Shown here one piece after another: positions 35,386 through 46,119 of a stretch of DNA of 64,000 nucleotides. This DNA comes from Brachionus manjavacas (lineage: Eukaryota; Rotifera; Eurotatoria; Ploima; Brachionidae). The notes beneath the pieces were generated by a model. The model saw nothing but the letters and a program-made list of their open reading frames with translations, made no database searches and was not told the origin of the DNA. Made by a program: the position numbers and the translations under genes. Within the stretch, counting starts at the first letter, position 1. Each line of letters starts with the position of its first letter. The stretch is taken from contig JAHQIY010000009.1 in assembly GCA_019054805.1 (NCBI GenBank), positions 2,418,001 to 2,482,000 on the forward strand, read 5' to 3'.

Positions 35386-38148
35386 TTAAATTTTTAAGCT
35401 ATTGAGTAATTCAAGATTACATTTTAATAATGCTCTATTTGTTTTTAAATCATCACTCATGTTACCTGCCCTTTTTTTACAAATAACACCACAAAGACTA
35501 AAAAAACGCTCTATAAATGCAGACGAACCAGGAACTGAAAGCAGATTTTGTGCAAGCTTAAATAATAGTGGCATTTTAATTTTGTTTTCATTCCAAAACT
35601 GTTTTGAAGTCAGCGGGTTTTCGTTTTCTTCCAACGGCTCATTAATTAAAGAGAAAAAAATATCCTTTTCTCTCCTAATATTTGTAATATTTGCTTTGCT
35701 CAGGCCGGAATCCACAATTTCATCGTCGTTTTCATCATCTTTGTGTAAATCAAAAAACAAGTCATCATCATCTTCCTCTTTTAAATTTTGCTTCTTTTCT
35801 TTGCGCTGACTGCTAGTTTTATTTGCTTTTTGCAACGAATCTTCTTTACTAAGAATAGCCAAAGCAACATCAACGATTGAGTACAAAGCCTTCTTAGAAA
35901 ATTCTTCGGAAAATTTTTTCCAATACCAAACACTAAGCTTCGATGTATCTAAGAGAGCTGCGACCACGTAAGCATTTGAATTTAATTCGAATTCAAACTT
36001 TTTTTTAAAACATTGTATTAATTTTAAACAAACAGTTTTATATTTTTGGTTTAGTGAAAGTTTGTTCCACGTGTTAAAAAGAATCAAAAGTGAAGGTATC
36101 ACCTCAGAAATTGATGACTGAGTACGTTGGAAACCGATTGAAAATCTGTAGGCTGGTAATAATATCTGTAAATAAAACTCTATTTTTTGAAAGCTTAAAG
36201 GACAATCATTAAGATTAATTCCACTTTTATGAGCTTTGTAAAAAGACAATAAAGTCAAAAACGATGATGACCATCTGGTTGCGTTTTCGCATCTAATTCG
36301 GCTCTTTTCTAGTCTAAAAATCTCATTCTTTCTGTTTGACTTTCTAATACTTTTTGCAAATGAATTGAGAGCAGCTAAGTCCTTAGACATACCTGCAAAA
36401 GATTTTATTGCTTTTCGTACAGCTAAGTTACATTTATGACACGCGCAATTGAAACGTGTTATTTTTGTTCCTCTTTCATGGTCAAGCTCTATAACTAAAT
36501 CTTCAAATAGTTCGGATTGATTTGCTATATTAAACTCATTATCTGAAGTATTCTCGTTTTCAACAATTACATGTTCTTCGTCAACTTCATTTTCTGTTGT
36601 AGCAGATATTTGAGGAATAATTGGGTTAATATCCTTTATTAGCTCTCTTATCTCATTATCAATCTCTTTAAATTAAAAACTTTTTCAATAACGTTGATTT
36701 CAGCGTTTAATTCGACATCATCACTGTTAGGCTCTTCGATCTCATCTTCAGATTCAGCATCATAATCATAGCCTATTTCTTCACTTTGTTCACTATGTTG
36801 AAATAATCGTAAAAGAGAACTCCCCTCATCGCAAACTACTCCTAAAAAAAAATTTTTATTAAAAAATATTTCTTTTTAATTTCCTCTTAAATTTAAAATG
36901 CCATGTTGGTTAGTTGTTAGACAAACTTGCTAGACCAACAATTTGCTTAGTAAAATTTTTTTTAACTTGGTTAACCAAAATCACTAAAACTAGAAATTTA
37001 ATAATTTAAAGTTGATAATCACCTTTAATTTTTGACTTATCAAAATCATAATCATTCACAATAAGCTCAATCATTTTTTTTATATTTTCGGCGTTATGAG
37101 AACCAATCATTCTTTTGAATCCAATAACCAAACACTCTTTTTCCAAAGTTTTATTAGTTATCATAGCTGCTAATCCCATAAAATCAATAATTTGAAAGTC
37201 TGACCAAATATCCACAATTAAAATTATAACACAAGCATCGTTTAATTTTTTATTAATAATATCTTTTAATTTTTTTAACGCATTTGGCAAAATTGTTCGC
37301 CTGAAAGACTTTATCCCAGGGACTTTTATACCAGCTTTACTTAAGATTTTAACTAAATAAGGATTCTTTAGCTCTTTAATTGCCGAGTTTGATGACATAA
37401 AGTATTTTACTAAATCAAGTTGATATTCATCAATCCCTTATAAATTTTTTTATTATTAAAAATAAAAATATTTTTAATTTGAGTTTACCGTCAAAGTCTA
37501 AATTTTTGGAGGCATACCAATTTTCAAACCACTGACTGAGTCTATTATCAGAACTCGTATTATGTGTTTTTAAATGAGTCGTTAAATTTGAACTTTCACC
37601 TAATTTTTCATTCAGAATTGTATAGCATACAATACAAACAAATTCGATAGAACCTTTAGGATACGCCTCGAATTCTGTTTGTGAATCGAAAAAATTATAA
37701 ATTGGCGTTTTGTCGCAATTTTTCAGTTCAACTTTAAAACGTTTTTTCAAATTTTTTCAGATGCTTGTTTTAGCAAGTTTTTAACATTTGAATAATATTC
37801 TGTTTTTTTTTCGTCAGAAATTTGTTTTTTTTTTGACTTCGGTCTGTTTACTAGACTATCAAGTTCATTATTAATAGTCGAAATAATTGAGTCAATTCCA
37901 ATTGTTTGGTTTGAACTGCTTGTTGCAGCAGATTTGGGAATTGATTGTTTATTTTGAACAATTTGTTTTTGAGGGTTAATTTCCAACGATTCAAAATACA
38001 TTGATTGGGTCGGAGCTCTCTTTACCCCACTGCGAAGTCTTAAAGAAATCATTTCTTCTTTTTTTGGCTCTTTATTAAAAAAAATAATTTCTAAAATTTT
38101 AAATCTCAAAGAATAGTTTTTATTTACTGGAACTAATATGTTCGACAT
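35386..38148 (-). pseudogene. hAT transposase, frameshifted
   Basis: Pieces in order: an N-terminal charged region (38148-37747); a BED-type zinc finger (FVCIVCYTILNE then LTTHLKTHN, 37750-37489); a 47-51 bp GT-AG intron; an RNase-H-like start (CVIILIVDIWSDFQIIDFMG, to 37023); a second intron (36842-37022) leading into GVVCDEGSSLLRLF; the Cys/His insertion FNCACHKCNLAVRKAI; and the C-terminal dimerisation domain (LLSVPGSSAFIERFFSLCG, 35500s). This order is that of hAT transposases. Frames break near 37748 (A-run) and near 36665, so the protein cannot be made whole. A further open piece at 38223-38414 may be a 5' exon. Confidence 0.8.
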
Positions 38149-38628
38149 TAATTCACATCTTAAACTTGCTGTATGAGAATTTTCAGCCTCTTTAAGAAAA
38201 ACATTATAAAAGGCATTTTCTTCTAACTAAAAAAAAGGATTGAATTATAAATTTTTTTAAACAAAAGATATAATAAGATAAAAACTTCATCAAATTTAAT
38301 TTTTTCATTTAAATTTTCAACAGGTACACACAAAACTTTTCCAAGGAATTTAGACTTAGCAAGTTTTGGGTCCGGTTGATCCACACAAACTCTAATTTTC
38401 ATTGAATTACTCATTTTAATTCCAATATTTTCCTAATTTTAATTCTAATTGAATATAGTTTTAAAATCTAGGTGTGTTAGATGTAAGAAGAACAATGTTA
38501 GATAAATTATTGTAATCAAAAGTTAATTTGGATTTATTTATTCTTTTATTTTTTATATTTTATAAAATAAATTAATTTTAAGCTCATTAATTTTAATTTT
38601 TTATTTAAGTATTTAAGTTTAAGTGTGT

Positions 38629-38778
38629 AATTTTAAGTATTTAGAGTTAGTTGTCGGTTCGGTTGTCGGGTTAATACCTGAAAAAGTTGGGTATAACGGG
38701 TAAGTTGTCGAGTTTGGGGATACAACCAAACCCGACACCCATACCCGACCTTTTTTGATTGCATATGTATGAACATAA
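38629..38778. repeat. Right inverted repeat of hAT-like element
   Basis: Inverse copy of 35107-35255, carrying TAGAGTTAGTTGTCGG toward its inner side. Confidence 0.8.
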
Positions 38779-40282
38779 TGAATCCGCTCACTCCTCATCG
38801 ATGATAACTCGATGAATTTTTTTTTTTTCATTGATGCAATATCAAGTTTTAATTGACTGGGTAATAAAATTCTTTAAATGTTGGCGAAAGATTTAGATTA
38901 TTTTTGATCTAATCCCAGCTTGACCAAATTAATTTTGAATAATTATTGGGTCAAAAAGTTCCCAAATAATACTTATCAACTCATTTATCTGAGTATAACT
39001 ACGTAATCGAAGATTGTTTGATTTAGGTTCAAGTTTTTTCGATAATCCAACTAAAAGTCGCTTTCAAGGATCTAAATACATTGATTGACAATGATCCTGA
39101 ATTTAATACTTAAAATTCTTTTATGTCCTTTAGTGTCCTTTACTTATTAAGAATTAAATATTGTCCTTTTGTGTAACAAAATTTTTTTTTTTCATTTTTA
39201 CATAAAGTCTGTATAAATTTTAAATAAATTTCGCTCAATTATAATGCTAAGCCGGATCCCTAAACCAGGGCTACGTCCCGGACCTCTTTTTTTATCACAG
39301 ATTTTTTTAGATTGATTTAATTTTAAAATAAACCCTAAATTGATAAAACCTAAATATTGTCCAAGATAAACTATTTGAAATGAATAAATGATTTATTGTA
39401 TTATTTCATTTAAAAACGATCACGAAAATCAAAAAATACTTAAAAGCACATAGAAAAATAAATGTTTAATTTAATTTGATTATTTTTTATGGAATCATTT
39501 TTTTATCGACTTAATTGTTCTTTAACTAATTTGAAATTTGTATTTGACAAAAAACCCCTTTCTCATTTCAAAAAAATGTATCATAATGTGGATAAGCCAA
39601 ATCGTGAACTAATTCTTTTCCAAAAATTTCGAAGCTTTTATTTGTGCAGATTTTTTGGGCTTCAATTTAACCAATTTTACTAATTTTAATAAATATTTAT
39701 ATTCTTCACTTAAATATTCATGATTTTTATCTTAATTTTTGAAATGAAACTTTTTATTAGATATTTTTTAAATTCAGATTTTAATTTATTTTATTTTTCA
39801 AAATTATTGTTTGTCAAAATTTGCTTAAATTTTTGTATCTATATATTTAATTGACTTCCATCTTATTTTTTTTTAAATTTCTAATAGCTTAAAATAAAAG
39901 TCTTTGGCTCAGACTTTTGAAAATAAAACAAATTTTAAAAGTCCAGACTTTACTTGAGACTTGTTACTTTTAAACAGCTCTGTTCAGGTAATAAGTTATC
40001 AACCCTGATCCCACAAAATCTTGGGGTATCGATTTTAAACGTTCCTTTAAAAAAAAAATGAATTAAAAAAATCATTAAAAATATTTTACTAAATTTTATT
40101 TGAAAAAAAAAGATATCATAAATAAATTAAGCCTGAATTGAAAATTTTTTTTTTGGGCAAAAAAAAAATTAATTTCTTTTTTTTATTTTTAAGCAAAAAT
40201 AATTAAAAATAGCCTAAATAAAATCCCTTTTTTGGACTAAAAGAGCTGATTTTTGATGAGTAATAAAATAGGTATAAAAAAT
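38779..40282. other. Intergenic with AAGTC-family end
   Basis: AT-rich. It holds an AAGTC-family right end (about 39885-39982), ending ACTTTTAAACAGCTCTG like the right end at 8651; its left end was not located. No gene is seen. Confidence 0.5.
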
Positions 40283-41542
40283 TTACAAAGTAGCCTGTCT
40301 CAATTCCTCATAAGAGATAACACCATCTCCGTTGGTGTCAAGCGAGTTGAAATAAGCTCTCAGGTCAGCATCGCTCACAGGCCTCTCGGTGCTTGCATTG
40401 ACATCATTGGCAATCGATTGGGCCTCATTGACCGAAATCAAATTGGCCGAATCGGTCGACGTAATCAAACCAAAGGGACTTGCCGATGAACTAAACGCTG
40501 CTGAGTCAAAACTTACGCCCAAATTGTTCAAATAAGACCTGTACTCACTCAAACCATTTCTTTCCAAATCGACCAGTCTCAAAGCTTCCACTTCGCCCTC
40601 CAACTCAGGCAGACCTAGCTCGCGGTGGCTGTCCGAAGCGGTCACGGCCTCAGGAGCACCAATGCGCGCAGCTGCGTCCCTAAACTCCTCGTGTCTAATC
40701 AGCTCTGAGCCATATCTTCTCACATACTCTTGCGGGTCTGCCAATTGACTTCCTAAATTTTTGTACTCGCGTCTCACTTCTACTTCGGGCGCCTCCCATT
40801 GTATGACCAAATTTCTTGGATTAGGCAAAACGCAGTCAGGCTCTGCGGGCTCAAAGACAACACGTCTTTTTTGCTGCTTGAAAGGAAGCCATTTTTCGAC
40901 AAAAATTTGCTGAGGTTTGGGCGGAATGGGCGGCAGGCGCTCCACGACCACTTTGCGAGCTGGAGGAGGCAAGACCTTGCCCGGCACTAGCACTGTGGCC
41001 TCGGGAATCCTTGGCGGGAGTGGTGGTGGAGCCTCGCGCAACAAAAGAGGAGCTGGGTCGGCCGGCTTGGGCGGCGCCTGGCGCACAATTAGCGGGGGGG
41101 CTGGCGCAATCTGGCGATTGGGCAATTGTCTGACAACAATGTCACCGTGTTTAGGCGGCTGAGGTGGCTCCAAGAAGCGAATGGCCACGTCTTGTTTGTA
41201 GCGGATCTTGTCAGCTGGCTTCTTGCGAATTATTTCCGGGTTGGGGTCATTGTTCAATTTGTACTGGTCCAAAGAAATGGGCGGTAGGAACTTGCAGTTG
41301 GATCCGCTTTGTGGACTAGCGGGGGCCAAGTTTAGCGCGTTGGTGGACGAATAAACGCGGCTTTGTTGCTCGGGCTGGTACGCCTGGCTCAGTGTGTGGT
41401 AGCTGTCGCCCTGGTTGAGGTTGAGAGCCGAGTAGCTGCGGCGCAGAGCGTTGTCGACTATGTTGTCGATAGAGCTGGAGCCGTATGTTTGGTAAATTGG
41501 GCCCGATGAAAAACTGAAGGCTGATGTGCCGCTAGTGCTCAT
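40283..41542 (-). CDS. Pro/Arg-rich alveolin-like protein with C-terminal EF-hand
   Basis: A single-exon protein of 419 residues from ATG 41542 (MSTSGTSAFSFSS). Residues ~1-90 are Ser/Tyr/Gln-rich. From ~95 to ~260 there are repeated Val/Ile-Arg/Glu-Pro motifs such as IVVRQLPNRQIAPAPP, LIVRQAPPKP, LLLREAPPPLPP and VVVERLPPIPPKP, then VEKWLPFKQQKRRVVFEP. A charged middle follows (EVEVRREYKNL, DPQEYVRRYGSELIR). The C-terminus has one canonical EF loop, DTNGDGVISYEE. The VxxR/E-Pro repeats recall articulin/alveolin cytoskeletal proteins of membrane skeletons. That assignment is by pattern only; Ca2+ binding is well supported. GC-rich coding, no introns. Confidence 0.7.
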   Translation of the reverse strand: MSTSGTSAFSFSSGPIYQTYGSSSIDNIVDNALRRSYSALNLNQGDSYHTLSQAYQPEQQSRVYSSTNALNLAPASPQSGSNCKFLPPISLDQYKLNNDPNPEIIRKKPADKIRYKQDVAIRFLEPPQPPKHGDIVVRQLPNRQIAPAPPLIVRQAPPKPADPAPLLLREAPPPLPPRIPEATVLVPGKVLPPPARKVVVERLPPIPPKPQQIFVEKWLPFKQQKRRVVFEPAEPDCVLPNPRNLVIQWEAPEVEVRREYKNLGSQLADPQEYVRRYGSELIRHEEFRDAAARIGAPEAVTASDSHRELGLPELEGEVEALRLVDLERNGLSEYRSYLNNLGVSFDSAAFSSSASPFGLITSTDSANLISVNEAQSIANDVNASTERPVSDADLRAYFNSLDTNGDGVISYEELRQATL

Positions 41543-41609
41543 TGTGGAACTTGTGCTCAATTTTATTTAATTGATTAGATAATGGAAAATTTCCAAGTCA
41601 AGCAAGAGG

Positions 41610-41617
41610 TATTTATA
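41610..41617 (-). promoter_or_regulatory. TATA box (TATAAATA) upstream of the alveolin-like gene
   Basis: On the minus strand CCATATAAATACC lies about 68 bp upstream of the start codon, a reasonable place for a TATA element with a short leader. Position and sequence are seen; function is inferred. Confidence 0.5.
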
Positions 41618-41857
41618 TGGTAGTGCCCAAAATGGCAAGCAACATTTTATCGATTCTATGACAGAAAGAGAGCAAGAAAAAAAACATGGAATTCATGGAA
41701 TTTTAATTCTATTCAGTATTGATGTCGACAATCATGATGATTCTTACTAAAAGATAAATTTTATTCATTTGATTTATAAACAAAAATTTTAAATTTTAAT
41801 TATTTTAAATGATGTTTATTTACATTTTTTCTTCTTTTTTTTGTTTCTTTTTTTCAG

Positions 41858-41923
41858 GTATATTTGGCTGCATCCCCCTCCCCGAACCCTGCCATTTTCT
41901 CACTATCTGATCGTTTCGATCAG
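41858..41923 (+). other. Exon-like segment, possible 5' UTR exon, with hairpin
   Basis: A C-rich 66-nt stretch bounded by TTTTTTTCAG and by GTATTTT, unlike the AT-rich flanks. It ends in the perfect hairpin CTGATCGTTTCGATCAG (41907-41923). It lies ~300 bp before the ATG of the small gene at 42219 and could be its 5' non-coding exon. Confidence 0.35.
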
Positions 41924-42218
41924 GTATTTTAATTTTCAAATTCTAGTATCCAAATATTTTAAACTTTTTGTCTATTGTTTTAAGAAAATTGGAAGCGCTT
42001 TCTTTCGTTCTAAGCCAAGTGCTTTAAGAAAAATATAAATTGATTTAATTCAGCTATGAGTTTGGATGAGAATTTTTTTTGTCAAAATTATGCTTCATTA
42101 GATATGGAAATCAACTTGAAGTTTTAGAGGGGATTTTTTTTAATTTTGCTTAGCTATTTAATTGAATTTAAAGGCCTGGGAAATTAGTCACTGCTTTTAA
42201 ATTTAAGTTTTTTGAAAA

Positions 42219-42561
42219 ATGTCACGTGATCCTAACTTCGATGATATGTACTCGAAATGTTGGCGCATTTTGGATGAGAACAGGAGCCAAATTTTGGCCC
42301 AAGTGGACAATGCCTATGTCGAGGTCGATTACACATTTGTTCCGGCAAAATGGACCGAGAATGACAAGGAATTAGTCATTCAAGTATGTTTTTTTAATTT
42401 TATTTTTTATTTTTTTGTATTTTGATTTAAAAAATCAGACTTGGGTTTTGGCATCGCATAAAATTGTGAGCACCTTTAAAAAAATAGACCAAGATAAGTA
42501 TGAATTTGTGAAAGCTGTACTCGAAAAAGCATTTTTAGAATTTAATGGACTTGAAAATTAA
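42219..42561 (+). CDS. Small conserved-looking protein, unknown (95 residues)
   Basis: Exons 42219..42383 and 42439..42561 join over a 55-bp GT-AG phase-0 intron. The product starts MSRDPNFDDMYSKCWRILDE and ends KAFLEFNGLEN; it is largely helical in character, without signal peptide or membrane segment. Codon texture, clean splice sites and lack of stops support a real gene. I do not recognise a family. It is divergent from the alveolin-like gene (676 bp between starts), so shared regulation is possible. Confidence 0.7.
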
Positions 42562-43699
42562 TAAATTTATATTTTTTAAATAAAAAATTGTTAATAAAAA
42601 TTTTTAAACTATTGATCCCAATTTTTTAATTTCAAGTATGATTATTTAAAATACAGAAAAGTACAATATAGTGTACTTTTTAGTTTTTAGATAGAGCCCG
42701 ACATTAAAAAATTGGTATTTACACTGGATAAAATTGGATTCTCACTTTTTTTTTAAAGTCCATGTCTTTATCAGATCAAGATTTTGGAGTAGCAAGGTAT
42801 GTAAATTTTTTTTTATTTTTAAAGCAAATTTAAATTTAAGAATGAAATATTTTTAATATTTTGTCTTAAATTAGTTTTCATTTTTTAAAAAAATTTGCTA
42901 ATTATTTATTAAAATTTTTAATTTCTTTTAAAATTTAGATTTAATTAATTTTTTTATGTCTAATCCTAATAATTGATTGATAAAACTTTTAATGAAAATA
43001 TAAATCTCTTCTTATCAACAACAAATAGCTTTTATTTTTTTTTTACTCATTTCAGCTATTATAATAACAAGCTATTATTATTAAGTTTTTTATTTGTTAT
43101 GTTTTTTATTTGAAATATGTTAAAATTATTCGTTTGGCTAAATTGAGAAAAAATATTATATGTTTGCTTCAACTTTTATTTTCAATTTCATCCTAATTAT
43201 TTGACAAATTTAGTAAAAAAAAAAATATGCCTAATTGTTTTATTACTTACCTTTTGCTTTAGCCATATGCTCTTCTTTAGCCTTTAGTTCGGTAGAAAAT
43301 TAGATAAACTAAAATTAAAATTTATAAATTTTTGTTAATTAGATTAAATAAACATTAAAAAAACCGTCGAAAAATTGACGGAAACTGATTATTTTGAATA
43401 ATTTACTAATTTTTAACTGTTTTTGACTTTATTTTAGACTAACGTGTAATTTACGAACTCAAAATTTTTTAAATATGCATCAATGATTTTTATGTGAATT
43501 TTTTATTATTAAATAAAATATTTTTCTTTTATGTGTTATGTGTCACATCATTTATGTTATTTAATGCTTTTTTATGTTTTTGTAATATCCGTTCATTTGG
43601 TTAATAGTTAAAGGTTTTTTGCATGAAGGAAGCTTAACAAATTTTAAGTCTTCACCTGAAACAATAAGGCACTTGATACGATTTCCTTGCTAAAATATC
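42562..43699. other. Intergenic, AT-rich, one weak first-exon candidate
   Basis: An ATG-started piece 42762-42796 (MSLSDQDFGVA) runs into a good donor, GTATGT. A plausible next exon from ~43057 would stop after ~20 codons. No other support. Confidence 0.35.
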
Positions 43700-43722
43700 T
43701 TAATAATAATAATAATAATAAA
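43700..43722. repeat. (TAA)n microsatellite
   Basis: Seven to eight TAA units directly before the SINE-like insertion. Confidence 0.85.
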
Positions 43723-43726
43723 ACCC

Positions 43727-44041
43727 TATAGCAGACTAACTACAAACCCGTATTTGCGTGTCAGTCATGCTAGCGGAGGATCGAGGGTTCGAAACCCGCT
43801 GAGGGTTTAAAAATCTTCAAAATATCTCTGCAATACGGGGCGGATGTTTAAACCTCTTTCATCATATAAATAGGAGGACCAGTTTTGACAGGGTAATAAT
43901 TGCGGTGTAGATGATCAACTCGATGCAATAGCCTCTGTGTCAGATTAGAGCCGTTGCTCAAAAAGGTACATGAAAAGGAGATGAGCGCCTCCCCATTTTC
44001 CACTAGGATAGAATATGGACAATTATTATAGCAGACTAACT
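43727..44041 (+). mobile_element. tRNA-like SINE candidate with 15-bp direct repeats
   Basis: TATAGCAGACTAACT occurs at 43727-43741 and again at 44027-44041, as expected of a target-site duplication around a 285-bp insert. The insert is much richer in G+C and carries GGTTCGAAACC (near 43787), a perfect match to the Pol III B-box consensus, with an A-box-like GCTAGCGG 5' of it. No protein coding. It could instead be part of a longer repeat whose ends share the 15-mer. Confidence 0.5.
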
Positions 44042-44089
44042 GCGGCGCAAGGCAACAAGTAACCTCGGTATGGCGGAATTATGTTAATA

Positions 44090-45040
44090 GAAAAAAAATA
44101 ATTATTTTAGTTTCAAATATTTGTTAAAGTTGTTTTTAAATTCATTTTTGTATTTTGAATTAGCAACTGGTAATTTGTTCCACTAGTTTACCACTCGATT
44201 TGTCAAGAAGCTATCCATATTTTTAATTCTTGTCAATTGTTTGGCCAATCTTCTTGGATGTCCTCGGATTCCTACAGCTGGATTAGATGAGAGTGCATTA
44301 CTTTTAATGTGTGGATTCTGTAGCTGAAATTTACTTAGACCGTTCATTATCTTGAAGGTTTCGATTAAGTCTTCACGTTCACGTCTTGCCTTAAGTGTCG
44401 TTAGTCTTGTAAGTCTTTCTTCATGTTCTGATTCATGATTTTTTTAGCTAAACACTAATTTTGTAGCTCTTCTTTGTATTTGTTCCAGAATGTCTGAGTT
44501 CCTTTTTTGTAAAGGTGTTCTAGGCTGCTGCTGTATACTCTAGATGTGGTCTAACAAATGAAGGTACAACTTTTTGAGTGTACTTAAGGACCAGCATTTG
44601 AAGGCTTGCTTTAATTGACCTAAAACTGCGTTAGCTTTGTTAGCTGCTTGTGTTGCTTGGCGAGTCTATTTAAGGTCATCTGTTAGATAGATTCCAAGAT
44701 CTTTCTCAACAGTTGTTTTGATAATTGGTAAGTTGTTCATCGATTCCGTTAAAACTTTTATTTTTGAAGAACATAAATTTTCATTTGCTTCGTTAAAATT
44801 TCAGTTGGAAATCATTCGACTATTTATCAATTCTGTAAATGTCTGTTTGCAACTGCTTAACGTCAAGACGGTTCCTAATGATGTTTATCAATTTGGTATT
44901 ATCTGCAAAGATTTTGATTAAGCTTGTTGCAGCGTTTGGTATGTCGTTTATAAAAATAACGAAAAGGAGAGGGTCTAGTACAGATCCTTGCGGGAATCTT
45001 CAATTATTTACACTCATCCTTACAATGGGTAACCAACATT
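44090..45040 (-). mobile_element. Degenerate LINE (RT palm end and C-terminal region)
   Basis: The minus strand reads DPLLFVIFINDIPNAATSLIK, then FADNTKLINIIRNRLDVKQL, so the catalytic FADD is FADN. After several stops come the C-terminal motifs [13 protein letters not shown] and DLIETFKIMNGLSKF, near 44340-44480. Frames are broken in many places. Confidence 0.72.
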
Positions 45041-45318
45041 ATTTTTAAAGATTTCATAAAAAAATGAAATTAGATAAATAAAGAGTTGTAACAAAAGTCA
45101 TGACTTTAAATGACTTAAAATCTTTTAAATTTTTTTAAAGCATAAACGATATATTCTAAACTTGTTATTGTTTTCAGGAACAAAAATTCTCAATCATAAT
45201 TACAAAAATTACTCAATTAAAATTTAAAAATATTAAAAACAAAAGTTTGAAATTTAATAATATAAAATAAAAAAAATATCTTAATTGAAAATTTCCTAAT
45301 ATTAAAATAAGGCATGAT

Positions 45319-45543
45319 CTAAGCAAGAGGGACTTTTTTCAAAAGTTCAATATAAGCTTTGACAATTTCCTCGACCAACTCATCAAATTTGATTTTTGGT
45401 TTCCATCCAAAGTCGTTGAAAGCCTTCTCAGCACTTCCTTGAAGAAATTCGACCTCAGTCGGTCGGTAAAAGTTGGGATCTATTTTAATTCGCACAATTC
45501 CGGTGTCTTTTTCCTTGCCAACTTCATTTTCAGCACGGATTTG
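45319..45543 (-). pseudogene. GMDS: Isolated last exon of GDP-mannose 4,6-dehydratase
   Basis: An open segment of 74 codons plus stop, preceded by the acceptor TTTGATAG. It reads IRAENEVGKEKDTGIVRIKI, YRPTEVEFLQGSAEKAF, GWKPKIKFDELVEEIV and ends LLKKVPLA. This matches the C-terminus of GMDS (FRPTEVD-LG---KA--LGWKP motif), the enzyme that starts GDP-fucose synthesis. The reading frame is intact, but no upstream exon could be found on the minus strand in the next several kilobases, where only repeats lie. It is either the last exon of a gene with a very long intron or a displaced fragment. Confidence 0.72.
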
Positions 45544-46119
45544 CTATCAAATATTAAAATTGTCAAAAAATAATTCAAAAAATTTAATTTTCTGAAAAAA
45601 TTATGTTTCGTATGTATAGTTCTAATGACAAAGTAAAATTTGAAATAAATTTAAATTTTTCACATTTTTATTAGTTACATAGTTACATAACTCAAAGCTT
45701 TATTTTAAATAAAAATTTTTTCTTACGTTGAAGTAGTTGAAGTAGTAGAAGTAGTAGAAAGTAGAGTTGAAATTATAGAAGGATTGACATCCAATATTTT
45801 GGCTATATATGAAGTTGTGTATTTTTTTTCTATTTGTTTTTGTTTTATAAATTTTTTGCATTTCTAGTTGAAAAAAAAATCAAAAACAGAGAAAATATTT
45901 TTGTTTTAAAGAGATAACGATTTCTTATATAAATTTTTTTTTTATTAAGGTGGGATTTTTTTTTCTTTCAAAAATTTTTTTTTGTTATTGCAAAATTTCG
46001 TTTTTTCAAGTTTCGCAATTTCAAAGATGTTCAATTGTATATTTATATTATAATGTTTATTTTATGTATAATTTTTTTGATCTGTTTATTTCCGCTCTTA
46101 TTTTTAGACTGTTATTTTT
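45544..46119. other. Repeat-like AT-rich spacer
   Basis: A short GAAGTAGTA-type repeat stands at ~45727-45765; otherwise T-rich sequence without genes. Confidence 0.5.

Larger units (their letters stand above)
35107..38778 (-). mobile_element. hAT-like DNA transposon bracketed by 150-bp inverted repeats
   Basis: Two ~150-bp stretches, 35107-35255 and 38629-38778, are inverted copies at roughly 95% identity (shared parts include GGTCGGGTATGGGTGTCGGG and CCGACAACCGAACCGACAAC). They are GC-rich against the background. Between them lies a broken hAT transposase on the minus strand. The true ends and target duplication could not be fixed, as similarity continues unevenly outside the repeats. Confidence 0.75.

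Noticed and set aside
42762..42796. First exon of a further gene (MSLSDQDFGVA followed by GTATGT)
   Set aside because: The only plausible second exon stops after about 20 codons; too weak to call.
43255..43315. Minus-strand mini exon (STELKAKEEHMAKAK before GTAAGT)
   Set aside because: A stop lies just upstream in frame without an acceptor in between, and no following exon was found.
43760..43830. Possible tRNA gene
   Set aside because: A B-box-like GGTTCGAAACC is present, but no acceptor stem or full cloverleaf could be drawn; treated as SINE-like.
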